Translations under genes and position numbers: made by a program
NCBI RefSeq assembly: GCF_005502935.1
Contig: NZ_SCMP01000014.1
Location: 1-64,000 of the forward strand
Length of the DNA: 64,000 nt
Reading direction: 5' to 3'
DNA from: Pseudomonas sp. 2FG
GTDB lineage: Bacteria; Pseudomonadota; Gammaproteobacteria; Pseudomonadales; Pseudomonadaceae
The notes under the pieces: model-generated
What the model was told of the DNA's origin: nothing
Seen by the model: only the letters and a program-made list of their open reading frames with translations
Databases searched by the model: none
In this document: piece after piece, positions 44,787 through 54,427 of the stretch
Numbering within the stretch: position 1 is the first letter of the stretch
Layout: each line of letters starts with the position of its first letter

Positions 44787-47486
44787 TCATCTGCGAACCG
44801 GTGTAAGGCCACGGCGGGCAGCAAGAATAGCGACATCCTTTGTGTTCGCGCTGTGGTTGATCCGCTCTAGAACTTTTTGCTGCGTCTCGGGAGTCCAAAA
44901 TATCCGCAGACGCTCGCGTGCCCGGGTTATTGCTGTGTAAAAGATGCTGTGTGTAATGTCATCTTCGTTGGCATCGGTAATGACGATTTTAACGGAGTCG
45001 TATTCGAGACCCTGCGCCTTGTGTATCGACACAGCGTAAGCAACTTGAAATGGTACTGTCGTGTTCAGGGAGTCATCGTCTTCGTCGCTCGTATTGGAGT
45101 CGTAGACAGAGAAGCGCACGGTCGAGCCCTCTATCCATTCAAGCTCATCATTATCTACGTCGAACTCGCTGAGCGGTCGATCAAGCTCTACGTCGAACTG
45201 GATCCGGCCACGAACACTCTCGATGCCAACGATGCGCCCTTTGAGATTGTTGTAGATCACTGGCCGGAACCGCTCGGTCTCGTGAAAGAGTACAGGGTCT
45301 CCAATCTTGTAGGTGGAGACGCGCCAAGTGGTTGTAGCGCCAGGGTTGCTGGCCTGCAGAAATCGGTTGATGTTGTTGATTCCATAAAGGCCATCGTAGT
45401 TTAGGCACAGGATGATCTCGTCCTGCCCCTGAGGCTCGAATAGAGCCTTGTCGAGCACGCTGGAGTACCCATTGCGAGCCATGACCTCGGCGAGGTCATC
45501 TTCAATGGCGCGGACCTTATTCCAGAAGCCTAACAACGATTTGTTCTTAGTCCTGAAGGGGGTTGTCAGCTCGAACACCGACGTGCTTGGAATAAACGAT
45601 CGAATGATTTCGAACCAGTTACCGAACTGAATCGACTCGATTTGGTAGACATCGCCAACCAATACAAGCAGCTTGAAAGAGGTTTTCTCCAGCACCTTGA
45701 TGAGATCTGCATTGCTGACGGTACTGCACTCGTCGATAACGAGAAGGTCGTACTCAGTGGCAGAGGCCCTCTTGCCAATTTGGCTGCTGATTGTTCGGAA
45801 TTCGGATTTCTGTGCGGTCACTTTGCGTTTTAGATTGTCGATCGCTGGGTTTGTGTGCGCAAGAAACAGCTTTTCCTTATCGTTGAAATAGTGAGCGATA
45901 TGATCAACCATCGTTGATTTTCCAGTACCGGCGGCACCATAGATCAGTGCGACGCGCGATTGGCTGAACAACTGCTTGAGAGCGTTCATTTTTATCGGGT
46001 CGTCGACTCGACCAGGTGTTTCATCAAGCCAGCGCTCAACGGCCTGAGTAAAGCCTTCGATTCTCGACGATGAGTATTTCTGCAGCAGCTCAACGATAGA
46101 GACAGTCTCATTCTCATACCCACGGACAAGGACGCTCCCCCTGTCGAGCAGGAGTTGGCGCTCGGTATGCTTGTAGTAGAGCCTCATGTTGTAGGTGGAG
46201 ATCAACCCACTAACGTCTCCGAACGTCTCAAGGTCAGCCACGGGTGTGTAAAGGCTTCCGTGACGATCCACGTTGTTCTTCACGCGTCGAGCGAGCAATT
46301 CATGAATTCTTCCAGTCGTATCAAGGCTTTCGACTAGATCCCAGTACCGCGGATTGTGGGAGGACAACGAGGTACAAAACGGCATAGTGTCGAAGGGTAT
46401 GCAGCTATACCGAAGCCTCAGCCCAGAAAGAAGGCGGCAACCGTCTCGGTCGTACTGCGACTTCAGTATCTGGTTCTGCATTCGAAGCATGAGATACCGA
46501 AGGACATTATGGCCCGGAGCGCTCGATCTGACGATCAAGCGTGCTTTATCCAGTACCGGGAAAATCAGCGCCTGCGCGCCGCCAGCCGTAGCCTCTGCTC
46601 TTGCCGCCGCATATTTGCCGTCGGAGATGTCCATAAGGTCAAGCAAACTGCCTGAGCCAGCCGTCAGCCGATGCATCAGGTAGCGATACTCCGTCGAGAC
46701 GGTTCGCACTTTTGAGGCTAAACCAAGAAGACGCGCGAAATTGTCGAGCTCACACGGGCGGATTGAAACGTCCCACTCGCTGATGATCGTGATCGGCATC
46801 GTCTGGTCGAGCACCTCGATCGAATCCCGCCGAAGCGTCAACATGGCCGCGTACTTATCAGTCATGTCAATATCAGTGAAGGCGATGATGCGGTCGAACT
46901 TGCTCACCTTGTTTACGGCGCGATAGAGGGTAGCCTCGTAGTAAATCCGACCGAAGATGAAAAACGGGCGAGTTTTATGGATGTAGTATCGATCTCGAGG
47001 GCTGCTGCCCGACGGGGATAAGCGGGCCAGATCAATCCGTGCAGCGATCTTCTCGTGGTACTCACGAAGAGACGGATCGAGATCGGCCGGAAAGTCCTCA
47101 AGGTTTGTCAGTACGGCCAACCCACAGCGGTCTTGAAGCAAGCTGCGGATGCGGCAGAGATACTCGTAGTACTTGAGCATCAAACGCTCGGAGGCGTCCC
47201 CATCAAGCGTGTAGTGAGAGGCACTTTGCTGGATCAGCTTGTGGAACCTGCCGAGGAAGTTGAGCTTCCCATTGCTCCTGACGAAGGCCAGCCCCAATTC
47301 AACAACGGCGTAATTAAATTCAGTGTTGGGCGAGCCTGTATGGAGACGAACTGCTACGCCCTCGACTAGATTCCGGAGCTGAGCGAGCACGTTCTGCGAG
47401 AGCAATGCCCGCTGATCAGCGAGCAATTCGATATTTCGGCAGATCGCCTCGTCAGCGTTTTGGATCTGCTTGGTGACTGTAACCAT
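44787..47486 (-). CDS. SF1 helicase with unrecognised N-terminal half (candidate defence protein)
   Basis: 899 residues. The C-terminal 400 are a superfamily 1 (RecD/Upf1-like) helicase: Walker A GAAGTGKST (517-525), Walker B LLVIDECST (Asp585, Glu586), GDVYQIESI (motif III), and a UvrD_C_2-type end with AVSIHKAQGLEYDSV and YTAITRARERL (motifs V and VI). Residues 1-500 match no family I know; there is no clear PD-(D/E)XK, HNH or Toprim motif. It stands alone on the minus strand between the recombinases and the Shango-like operon. By location and architecture it is a defence candidate, but no function is proven. Confidence 0.8.
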   Translation of the reverse strand: MVTVTKQIQNADEAICRNIELLADQRALLSQNVLAQLRNLVEGVAVRLHTGSPNTEFNYAVVELGLAFVRSNGKLNFLGRFHKLIQQSASHYTLDGDASERLMLKYYEYLCRIRSLLQDRCGLAVLTNLEDFPADLDPSLREYHEKIAARIDLARLSPSGSSPRDRYYIHKTRPFFIFGRIYYEATLYRAVNKVSKFDRIIAFTDIDMTDKYAAMLTLRRDSIEVLDQTMPITIISEWDVSIRPCELDNFARLLGLASKVRTVSTEYRYLMHRLTAGSGSLLDLMDISDGKYAAARAEATAGGAQALIFPVLDKARLIVRSSAPGHNVLRYLMLRMQNQILKSQYDRDGCRLLSGLRLRYSCIPFDTMPFCTSLSSHNPRYWDLVESLDTTGRIHELLARRVKNNVDRHGSLYTPVADLETFGDVSGLISTYNMRLYYKHTERQLLLDRGSVLVRGYENETVSIVELLQKYSSSRIEGFTQAVERWLDETPGRVDDPIKMNALKQLFSQSRVALIYGAAGTGKSTMVDHIAHYFNDKEKLFLAHTNPAIDNLKRKVTAQKSEFRTISSQIGKRASATEYDLLVIDECSTVSNADLIKVLEKTSFKLLVLVGDVYQIESIQFGNWFEIIRSFIPSTSVFELTTPFRTKNKSLLGFWNKVRAIEDDLAEVMARNGYSSVLDKALFEPQGQDEIILCLNYDGLYGINNINRFLQASNPGATTTWRVSTYKIGDPVLFHETERFRPVIYNNLKGRIVGIESVRGRIQFDVELDRPLSEFDVDNDELEWIEGSTVRFSVYDSNTSDEDDDSLNTTVPFQVAYAVSIHKAQGLEYDSVKIVITDANEDDITHSIFYTAITRARERLRIFWTPETQQKVLERINHSANTKDVAILAARRGLTPVRR

Positions 47487-47623
47487 AGGTTCTTCAGTCC
47501 CTATTGATCAAAAAATTCACAGCAAAGATGCTTGCCTTGAGTCATTGCAGCCAAAACTTCTACTTTCGGCGCATCTGCCTGACCGTCCGATCCTGACCGA
47601 CACCACCGTAATGGGGCCAAATA

Positions 47624-49843
47624 CTAAGACGTCACTGCTGGTTGGATCATCAGAGCCATGGCCAATGCCTTTGCTCCACCCAAGTCCAGCTGCATCGTGG
47701 CGTACGACTGCATAAGTAACGCTGGCGGGAGTACCCAATCCCATTTTTCTTGAGCCATGTTCTGTATGTCCGCCAGAACAGAGGACTCATCAATACCATT
47801 CCACCCGGCGATCTCGCGCAGCTTGTTTTCAAGCGATGTCCGATCCCCCTTGACCTCAATGACCAGCCCGCAGTTTTCACTGGTTATTCCGGTGTAGGTC
47901 AGCAAGATAGCCAAGGCATCGTTCGTCCAATCGCCTTGCCATGTGAACAGGTAAGTCTTGCCTCCGCTTTCGACCATGTTCGACTGTACCAATCCAAGGT
48001 CCGAAAAGGTGCTGCGCGCCTGAGCCAAAAGCTCCTGTGCCGTAGTATCAAGATAGGGATAGGTATCTGTCTCCAGTAATACGGCCTTCATCTCTTGCCG
48101 GACCCGATCATGCACACGTGCTCCAAGCCCGTCGAAGGATGGAGGAGCGCCACCAGGATCGGATCTCACGGCGATGACCTTGGCATCAGTGTCAACGTCC
48201 GTAACTCGCCAGCGGCGCCCAGCAAAAATAATGCGCTGGTCGACGGTCAGTGGTCTGGAGACCGGCAATGCTCCGAGAGGCTTGCCATCGCATACCAGGC
48301 GGAACTCTTCATTGCTTACGAATGCACTGTAGAAGTCGTAGTTGTTGATCATGCGTTCTCCCACCACGCCGGGCAGTAGGAGTCCTGATGCTTCTTGGGT
48401 TATCAAGTCGCGGTCGCCGAGGGCGCGAAGCAAATTTAGGAAGCGACCCTGCTCCACTCCAGCGAACGGACCACTTCGTATCAAAGTGCTCCATAGCTCT
48501 GCAGCTGTTGCTCCTCCCCGCTGAGCTATCACCGAGAGGCACTGCTGTACCAGTGTCGATAAATGAAGGCCCTGAACGCGGGGCGGCTCGAACCAGCCCT
48601 GCATCAACAACCTGATCATGGCGATACTTTGCACCAAGCCCTGGCGGAGTCGATCAGACAGTGGAGAGTCATGGTCCAGCCGACGCTCCTTGCAGTAACT
48701 GCGAAGAATGGCCGCCTCTCCCGGACGGCGCCCAGATCGGCCCAAGCGCTGGCGTAAACTGGCTACCGATGGCGGCGGTCCAATCTGCGCCACCGTCTTG
48801 ATGCTGCCGATATCGACCCCAAGCTCCAACGTCGTAGTGCAAACTGCTGTGGCAGGCTGGTCACCGGCCTTCAGCGCTTTCTCGGTTTCCTCTCGAATGT
48901 CCTTCGCCAAGCTGCCGTGATGCGGCCAGAACTCGTTCGGCACACCATCCTGCTCGCAACGGTGCCGCAGATTGTCGGCAAACCATTCCACTTGGCTTCT
49001 GCTGTTCGGAAAGACCAGGTTATTACTACCGCGCAGCACCTGAAAGAGATGGTCTGCGATGGCGTGGTCCGGAAAAAACACCTCTTCACCTTCAGGCTGT
49101 ATCGGGAGCGCCTGCTTGAACTCCACATATCCTCTGATCTGAACCTTAAGTATCTGACCACTACCCTTGGACTCAATCACCGACACATGATGGGGGGCAC
49201 TGGGACGCAAGAAAGCAGCAGCCAACATCATGTCGCCAAGCGTGGCGGAAAGACCAACCCTGGGCAGGGGGCGATCAATTACCGTTTCCACACGATGCAT
49301 GAGTGACTGCAACTGCTTGCCTCGCTCACTACCGATAAAGGCATGGAGCTCATCCACCACCAGGTACCGTAGGTTGGCAAACAACCCAGCTAGGCTGGTT
49401 CCCCTGTTCACGAACAGAGCTTCGAGCGATTCCGGTGTGATCAGCAGAATGCCTTCCGGAGACTTGAGAAAGCGATGTTTTCGGCTCGCCGAGATATCCC
49501 CATGCCAGGCAACAACTGGAAGTTCAAGCTCATCGCAAAGCCTCGTCAAACGATCCCACTGGTCATTGATGAGCGCCTTTAACGGGCTGATGTAAAGCAC
49601 CGCCCCTGGTTTTTCCGTGTCCTGCAGGAGATTGGTAAGGATGGGCAGGAACGCGGCTTCGGTTTTCCCTGCAGCTGTAGCCGCCGCAATGATGACATCC
49701 TGGTCCGCTCCCAAGAGCGCAGGGATAGCACGCTCCTGGGCGTCCCGCAGGGAGGTCCAGCCCTCGGTCCATATCCAGCGCTGGATTCTCGGTTCAAGGA
49801 GTGCGAACCCAACCGACTCAGAGCTGGAAGGTGGCAAGCTCAT
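47624..49843 (-). CDS. sngC: Lhr-like SF2 helicase (Shango SngC-like)
   Basis: 739 residues from the chosen ATG (MSLPPSSSES; an adjacent ATG is equally possible, and an upstream one would overlap sngB further). DEAD/DEAH helicase core: Walker A AATAAGKTEA, motif II VVDELHAF, motif III LSATLGD, motif VI QRLGRSGRRPG, followed by an Lhr/BrxHI-like C-terminal part. Third gene of a TerB / DUF2791 ATPase / helicase operon, with its start overlapping the ATPase gene by 26 bases. This three-gene architecture is the anti-phage system named Shango. The type II BREX helicase BrxHI is a related alternative, but the other BREX genes are absent. Confidence 0.82.
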   Translation of the reverse strand: MSLPPSSSESVGFALLEPRIQRWIWTEGWTSLRDAQERAIPALLGADQDVIIAAATAAGKTEAAFLPILTNLLQDTEKPGAVLYISPLKALINDQWDRLTRLCDELELPVVAWHGDISASRKHRFLKSPEGILLITPESLEALFVNRGTSLAGLFANLRYLVVDELHAFIGSERGKQLQSLMHRVETVIDRPLPRVGLSATLGDMMLAAAFLRPSAPHHVSVIESKGSGQILKVQIRGYVEFKQALPIQPEGEEVFFPDHAIADHLFQVLRGSNNLVFPNSRSQVEWFADNLRHRCEQDGVPNEFWPHHGSLAKDIREETEKALKAGDQPATAVCTTTLELGVDIGSIKTVAQIGPPPSVASLRQRLGRSGRRPGEAAILRSYCKERRLDHDSPLSDRLRQGLVQSIAMIRLLMQGWFEPPRVQGLHLSTLVQQCLSVIAQRGGATAAELWSTLIRSGPFAGVEQGRFLNLLRALGDRDLITQEASGLLLPGVVGERMINNYDFYSAFVSNEEFRLVCDGKPLGALPVSRPLTVDQRIIFAGRRWRVTDVDTDAKVIAVRSDPGGAPPSFDGLGARVHDRVRQEMKAVLLETDTYPYLDTTAQELLAQARSTFSDLGLVQSNMVESGGKTYLFTWQGDWTNDALAILLTYTGITSENCGLVIEVKGDRTSLENKLREIAGWNGIDESSVLADIQNMAQEKWDWVLPPALLMQSYATMQLDLGGAKALAMALMIQPAVTS

Positions 49844-51113
49844 CATCAGTATCCATATGGGTATCGGCCTCACCACCTCGGTCCGGTGCAATCTCTACGG
49901 CACCCAGGAGGGTGCGCCAATCAGCGCCCGGATTCTGCTCCAGCACCGCCAGCAGGTTGATGAATGCGGTGATAGTCGTCCGCGGGGTACGGAAGTAGGC
50001 CTCACCCAGACGCTGGTTGCAGTGGGCCATAAACAGTGGCAATGCCTCGTCGGGCAGCAGATAGCGCTCGCTCTCGCCTGCAGCGTAAACATGGCGCAGC
50101 TTCTGTAACAGCACGTAGAAGTCCTCGGGCGTCAAGCTGGTGAGGCGGATGACTGGCCCGGAAAGGTCCACCAACCCCGACTTGGCGAAGTTATTTTCCG
50201 CCAGGCGCGACTGCAGGGCTGGATAGCTGTAGAGGCCACGGCGAGTATCCATGAGGAACTCGGGGGTGCCGCCCAGCACAAAACCCAGCCCCTCTGCGGA
50301 GCCCTGCAGGGAGTCATTGAGGATGCGCAGGATCTGCTCATAGTTAGCGTTGCGAGCCTGGGTGTTTGAGAGTTTGTACAGGTTGACCAACTCGTCGAGA
50401 CAGACCATCAGCCCACTGAAGCCTGCCAACCGAACGAATCGTGCAAGCAGCTTGAGCTGATCGAAGACCGACGCATCGTCGACGATGGTTCGCACGCCCA
50501 GTGCAGCACGGGCGTCTGTCTTGGTGGTGAACTCGCCACGCAACCAGCGGATAGCATCGGCCTTAAGCTGCTCGTTGCCCTCTTCAAAGCCTTTGCAATA
50601 GGCCGCGATCACATCCGCAAAATCGTAGCCACTGACCATCTCCGTCAACTGGGCGAGATGCTCACGAATCACGGCCTCACTGTCTTTACCGGCCGCCTTG
50701 GCCTCCGTTTTGGTCTGCGCAATGAACTTCTCGACAATTCCTTGCAAAGCGCCGCCGTCAGGCTTAGTCCGGGTAGACATATTCTTGGCCAGCTCGGCAT
50801 ACAGAGAGCGAGCCTGGCCGCCAGTGGCGTGCAGGCGACGATCCGGGTTCAGGTCCGCATGCATGGTAACGAGCTTGCGCTCCATCGCAATCGAACGCAC
50901 CAGGTTGAGGAAGAACGTCTTGCCCGCGCCATACTCACCAATCACTACCCGGAACGCGGAACCACTTTCAGCAAGGCGCTCCACGTCACGGATGAGCGCC
51001 TCAAGCTCACCAACGCGCCCCACTTGGATCAAGTGTTGGCCTGCACGAGGAACTACGCCGGCGCGCAGGGACTGAATGACCGCATCGCGGTCCTTGGCTC
51101 TGATGCTGCTCAT
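49818..51113 (-). CDS. sngB: DUF2791/BrxD-like ATPase (Shango SngB-like)
   Basis: 431 residues. P-loop ATPase with GEYGAGKTFF (about 58-67) and a Walker B LMVCLDELVNLY (about 230). This is the DUF2791 family that includes BrxD. It starts in the stop of the TerB gene (four-base overlap) and its end overlaps the helicase gene, so the three are one translationally coupled unit. Expected to drive the complex by ATP hydrolysis; mechanism unknown. Confidence 0.85.
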   Translation of the reverse strand: MSSIRAKDRDAVIQSLRAGVVPRAGQHLIQVGRVGELEALIRDVERLAESGSAFRVVIGEYGAGKTFFLNLVRSIAMERKLVTMHADLNPDRRLHATGGQARSLYAELAKNMSTRTKPDGGALQGIVEKFIAQTKTEAKAAGKDSEAVIREHLAQLTEMVSGYDFADVIAAYCKGFEEGNEQLKADAIRWLRGEFTTKTDARAALGVRTIVDDASVFDQLKLLARFVRLAGFSGLMVCLDELVNLYKLSNTQARNANYEQILRILNDSLQGSAEGLGFVLGGTPEFLMDTRRGLYSYPALQSRLAENNFAKSGLVDLSGPVIRLTSLTPEDFYVLLQKLRHVYAAGESERYLLPDEALPLFMAHCNQRLGEAYFRTPRTTITAFINLLAVLEQNPGADWRTLLGAVEIAPDRGGEADTHMDTDDELATFQL

Positions 51114-53602
51114 AGCGGTAGTTTTCCCATGATTTCAGGGTTGATTTCTAAGGGGTCTTCCCCTTCAGTGATTGGCATATCGAAATGCTCGAAGGCCATG
51201 TCGTTGATCTGCTCCAATGCACCGTCGAGCATGAGTTCCATATCGCTTGCAACCGCCTCCAACTCGTCTCGCACCCACTCGACACGGGATACGAGCACGC
51301 GCAGGAAGGCTGAGTGGTCGGCGTCCAGTCCACAGATAGTGGAAGTATCCTCGACAGTTTCTTCAACAACTGTCTCCTCGGCCTCAGCAGGCTGTTCGTC
51401 AACGAAGACCTGAGCCAGCAGAGCAGATACCTGTTCCGTTTCACGCTGTAACTGAGCGATGCGCTCCTGGTCCAGAACAAATCCGCCAACGGGCTTGGAC
51501 GGAGTTGCTCCGGGTATTGAAGGCGTTGCCTGCGATGAGCCAACGGGACTACCACTGGCGGCCACATGAAGGTCGCTGTATAGAGATTGCGGATCCAGTT
51601 GCAGGGTCTTGTAGACGCGCTCCAGCAGCTTCACCTCTGCGGGGCTGACCTCACCGTCGACCTGCGCCAAGTGAGCGAGAAACGCCGCCACAACCCTCTT
51701 CGCCGGCTCGGCCAGGGGCTCCAATTTTTTCTTCAGGCTTTGCAGGGTTGGCGGCTGGTTAAGCTGCAGACGCAGATGGGCCTTTAGACGCTTCCGATGA
51801 GCACCACTCAGGTGACTCCAAGAGTCGACATGCTGGGATAGCAGCATAATTTCCTGCGGCGACGTGTCGCCATCGGCAGCCGCCACAGCACAGGCGAGAT
51901 CCAACGTGACAGAGGCGGCGCTGTATGCAGGCGAAGATCGGAGATCGCCATCTTCAGCCTGGGTCGCAAAGAGCGCCACGCTGTCCTCAGCTTTGGGCGT
52001 TCGGCTGCCTGCCAGCACATCCGGCTCGATACCGATGTGCAACGACTCCAGTGCCCGGGCGAGTGTCAGGACCTTGTCTCGCGACAAGGCTCCCGCACTC
52101 TGCAGTCGCCCTGCCAGTTCGCCAAAACTCATGACCACCATGCCGTCGCCGATTCGTTGCTTCAGCTCATCGAGCGCTTTTCGAGCAGTCGCCGGCCAGA
52201 GGCTCACGGGCAGCTGCAGCAGCCCTTCTAGCGCATCAGACGTATCGGGATTGCGGCCGAGATAACGACTGTAGGGTTCTAACTGCAACGTGCATTCGTC
52301 AACCAACTGCTGCAGCTTCTTCCGGGCGGCGCTGGTGGCGGTGACATCAGGAATGCCGGACAGGCCATCCAGCTCCTGAGGTGGCAGCCCCGCAGAAGCA
52401 GTGTTGTATTGGAGTCTCAGACGGGTCTTGTTCTGGGGGAGCACCATGCCCGCGCCATGACGTTCCTGATAGCGCATGCGGAACAGCTGGGCGAACGCCT
52501 CTTCACAGCGGGTTACAGGTGTCCGTTTCCCGATATTGTGATCGGACAACACCCAGGCCAACGCCCAGTCGGGCGGCATTGGTTGCTTGTCGGCCGCCAG
52601 CTGACCCAAACCAATGCGCAGCTCTATAGGCATTTCATAACCGTAAGGCAGCGTTGCGGGCGGTGCCTCTTGATAGCGTCGGGTAAGCACTCTGTTATGA
52701 CGGAGAAAGTCTACAAAGCGACTGGCATAGGTGTTGAACGAATGGTTCTCATCGTAGATCGAGAGCAGCCTTTCGACCTCAGCAATGATGGCAGGGATCT
52801 CGGCGGCCGCAGCCCGATCCGTCTTCGCATCAATGAATATCCTGCGCTCCAGGCCGTAGAAGAACAGGAATACGTAGCCAATGTTTGCATGCGGAGCCTT
52901 TCGGCCACTGGATAGCCACTGCAGATATGCCCGGCGGGCTTCAGGGGAGATGTTTTCGTAGCTGGGCCAGTAGGAAGTATGACGCTCAGCAATATCAACG
53001 ATACCCCGCGCAATCTTCAGCTTCGGGTTGATCAGTGAGGGCTCCGAAGAGCCGTAGCGGCGGTTTCGATCTTCGCCGACATAGATCAGGCCGCCAGGGA
53101 TCTTCTCACCGGCAACTTCAATAGGCTCGCCAGCAGAAAGCCAGCGCACTTTGGCCCCCGTCAGATCCGCGGGCACGTTCGGAATTCGGTGGGAGGGCCG
53201 CTCGACGGCACCTAGGGTCACGGTAAAGAACCCAGAACTCTCAGTCTTTGCAGAAACATGTTTCTGGAGCGAGGCCGATGCTTGAGCCGGCGTGGAAGAT
53301 GGCACCCCTGCTGGGAAAACCTCGTCCAACGAGAATGTCAGGCCTGCATTCAATGGTATATCGGTGGCGCCCGCTCGATCGACCTGTCGAGGCGGCTGCC
53401 GTTTGGTCTGCGATGGAAGTACGAATGGTAGTTTGCTGCAGGCCTTGATGATCAACCACCCACCTGCACCGACGATGGCTATCCCGACCAGGACAACCCA
53501 TACCTCTTTGGGAACGGAAGCGAGCAGCCCTAATACTATGGCTCCAAGAATCACCACTCCAGATACGTCAGACTTGCTGTTGCGTCTGCGCTTCCTTGCC
53601 AT
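51110..53602 (-). CDS. sngA: TerB-domain membrane-anchored protein (Shango SngA-like)
   Basis: 830 residues from the ATG at 53602 (MARKRRRNSK, GGGGG shortly upstream; the longer frame start is less likely). Two adjacent hydrophobic segments at about 13-52 should anchor it in the inner membrane. Then a TerB-N region (about 160-350, with RRAYLQWLSSGRK, FLFFYGLERRIF), a central TerB-like helical domain (about 580-700, AAADGDTSPQEIMLL and AQVDGEVSPAEVKLLERVY), and a TerB-C end. TerB proteins are linked to membrane stress and phage defence. First gene of the Shango-like operon. Confidence 0.85.
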   Translation of the reverse strand: MARKRRRNSKSDVSGVVILGAIVLGLLASVPKEVWVVLVGIAIVGAGGWLIIKACSKLPFVLPSQTKRQPPRQVDRAGATDIPLNAGLTFSLDEVFPAGVPSSTPAQASASLQKHVSAKTESSGFFTVTLGAVERPSHRIPNVPADLTGAKVRWLSAGEPIEVAGEKIPGGLIYVGEDRNRRYGSSEPSLINPKLKIARGIVDIAERHTSYWPSYENISPEARRAYLQWLSSGRKAPHANIGYVFLFFYGLERRIFIDAKTDRAAAAEIPAIIAEVERLLSIYDENHSFNTYASRFVDFLRHNRVLTRRYQEAPPATLPYGYEMPIELRIGLGQLAADKQPMPPDWALAWVLSDHNIGKRTPVTRCEEAFAQLFRMRYQERHGAGMVLPQNKTRLRLQYNTASAGLPPQELDGLSGIPDVTATSAARKKLQQLVDECTLQLEPYSRYLGRNPDTSDALEGLLQLPVSLWPATARKALDELKQRIGDGMVVMSFGELAGRLQSAGALSRDKVLTLARALESLHIGIEPDVLAGSRTPKAEDSVALFATQAEDGDLRSSPAYSAASVTLDLACAVAAADGDTSPQEIMLLSQHVDSWSHLSGAHRKRLKAHLRLQLNQPPTLQSLKKKLEPLAEPAKRVVAAFLAHLAQVDGEVSPAEVKLLERVYKTLQLDPQSLYSDLHVAASGSPVGSSQATPSIPGATPSKPVGGFVLDQERIAQLQRETEQVSALLAQVFVDEQPAEAEETVVEETVEDTSTICGLDADHSAFLRVLVSRVEWVRDELEAVASDMELMLDGALEQINDMAFEHFDMPITEGEDPLEINPEIMGKLPL

Positions 53603-53712
53603 CGCCTCGCCCCCTAAAGCCAATGCTGGCCGTTTGGTAGTATCGGCAATTCGACTGCATCTGAATAGGCCCTGCTTCCCTGTAAACCTTAATGCCTCAT
53701 TGTGAGGCTTAG

Positions 53713-53913
53713 ATGCCACTAGGGCGGCTGAACCTTATTCAAGTTATGCAGCGCGCTGCTCTAGCAAAAGCCGCGCAGGAGGCTAGCGAGTGTGTCGAGA
53801 TCACTGTCGAATTTTATAGTTGGTCGGAGAACACTCAGGAGCTCGCAGAGGCAATGGCCACCGGCATTCTCATCTGGCAAATGAACAATCCCCTGGACAA
53901 GGAAGAGCCATGA
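53713..53913 (+). CDS. Small protein of unknown function
   Basis: 66 residues, divergent from sngA, with GAGG five bases before the ATG. Predicted helical, mildly acidic, no recognised motif. The stop overlaps the next start by four bases (ATGA), which supports both frames as real. It might regulate or counterbalance the divergent Shango-like operon; inference from position only. Confidence 0.5.
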   Translation: MPLGRLNLIQVMQRAALAKAAQEASECVEITVEFYSWSENTQELAEAMATGILIWQMNNPLDKEEP

Positions 53914-54137
53914 CGCGCCGAATTACTTTGAGTCTCGATCTAAACGAAAATGACCTTGATGCTCTCCAAATCATGCTGGCTAATCCAGCTGCCATCGCTA
54001 GATCAGTCGCGCCGAATGATCCCCGCGAGCAGATCCGCATTGTCGACGTACTCGCGGAAATAGCCAGGGGAGTGACTGAGGCGGCCATCGACAAACAGGT
54101 TGCCTCTCCAGAGGAGAGGCGGGGTCGATCGACATGA
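53910..54137 (+). CDS. Small protein of unknown function
   Basis: 75 residues (MTRRITLSLDLNENDLDALQIM...), ATGA-coupled to the preceding small gene. The start is a short beta strand with LSLDL, then helices; a faint ribbon-helix-helix look, but not enough to call it a DNA-binding protein. Confidence 0.5.
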   Translation: MTRRITLSLDLNENDLDALQIMLANPAAIARSVAPNDPREQIRIVDVLAEIARGVTEAAIDKQVASPEERRGRST

Positions 54138-54192
54138 CAAATGCGGCGAACCCCTTCACTTCGTACTATGCGGTTCCGAGATCATACCCCGC

Positions 54193-54256
54193 GAAAAAAC
54201 TAACCCCCCTGGCGCACAGTACCGGCAGGCCGGCCCGAGGCGCGGGGGTTATTCTT
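54193..54256 (+). repeat. Left inverted-repeat unit, able to fold
   Basis: 64 bases. Outer part GAAAAAACTAACCCCCCTGG, central hairpin CCGG/CCGG, inner part GCCCGAGGCG then GGGGGTTATTCTT. TAACCCCC (54201-54208) can pair with GGGGGTTA (54244-54251), closing a cruciform. Its inverted partner is at 55323-55387. Confidence 0.75.
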
Positions 54257-54388
54257 CCTGATCAAAGGTAGTGGGCACGTGGTCAGGCGTCACCTCGAAT
54301 CCGGCGCACGCCACCTCCCTTTCGGCTAAAGCCAGCGGAACGGGCATATAGAAACCGGCCGAGCCCATATTGCGAACAACGAATTGAC

Positions 54389-54411
54389 GACCTATGCACG
54401 GTGCATAGGTC
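54389..54411. promoter_or_regulatory. Perfect palindrome upstream of the exonuclease gene
   Basis: Arms GACCTATGCAC and GTGCATAGGTC (11 bases, perfect) around one G, ending four bases before the GGAG of the exonuclease gene. Looks like a dimeric repressor operator. Confidence 0.55.
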
Positions 54412-54427
54412 GCTGGAGCACCTTCGA

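Noticed and set aside
47624..51113. BREX type II (BrxHI/BrxD)
   Set aside because: The ATPase and helicase families are shared with BREX, but no PglZ, methyltransferase or BrxC gene is present and a TerB gene is the third member.
54193..54256. Integron attC site
   Set aside because: The unit folds and has CTAAC and GTTA, but its ends do not fit RYYYAAC/GTTRRRY, and the two copies are inverted and not direct.
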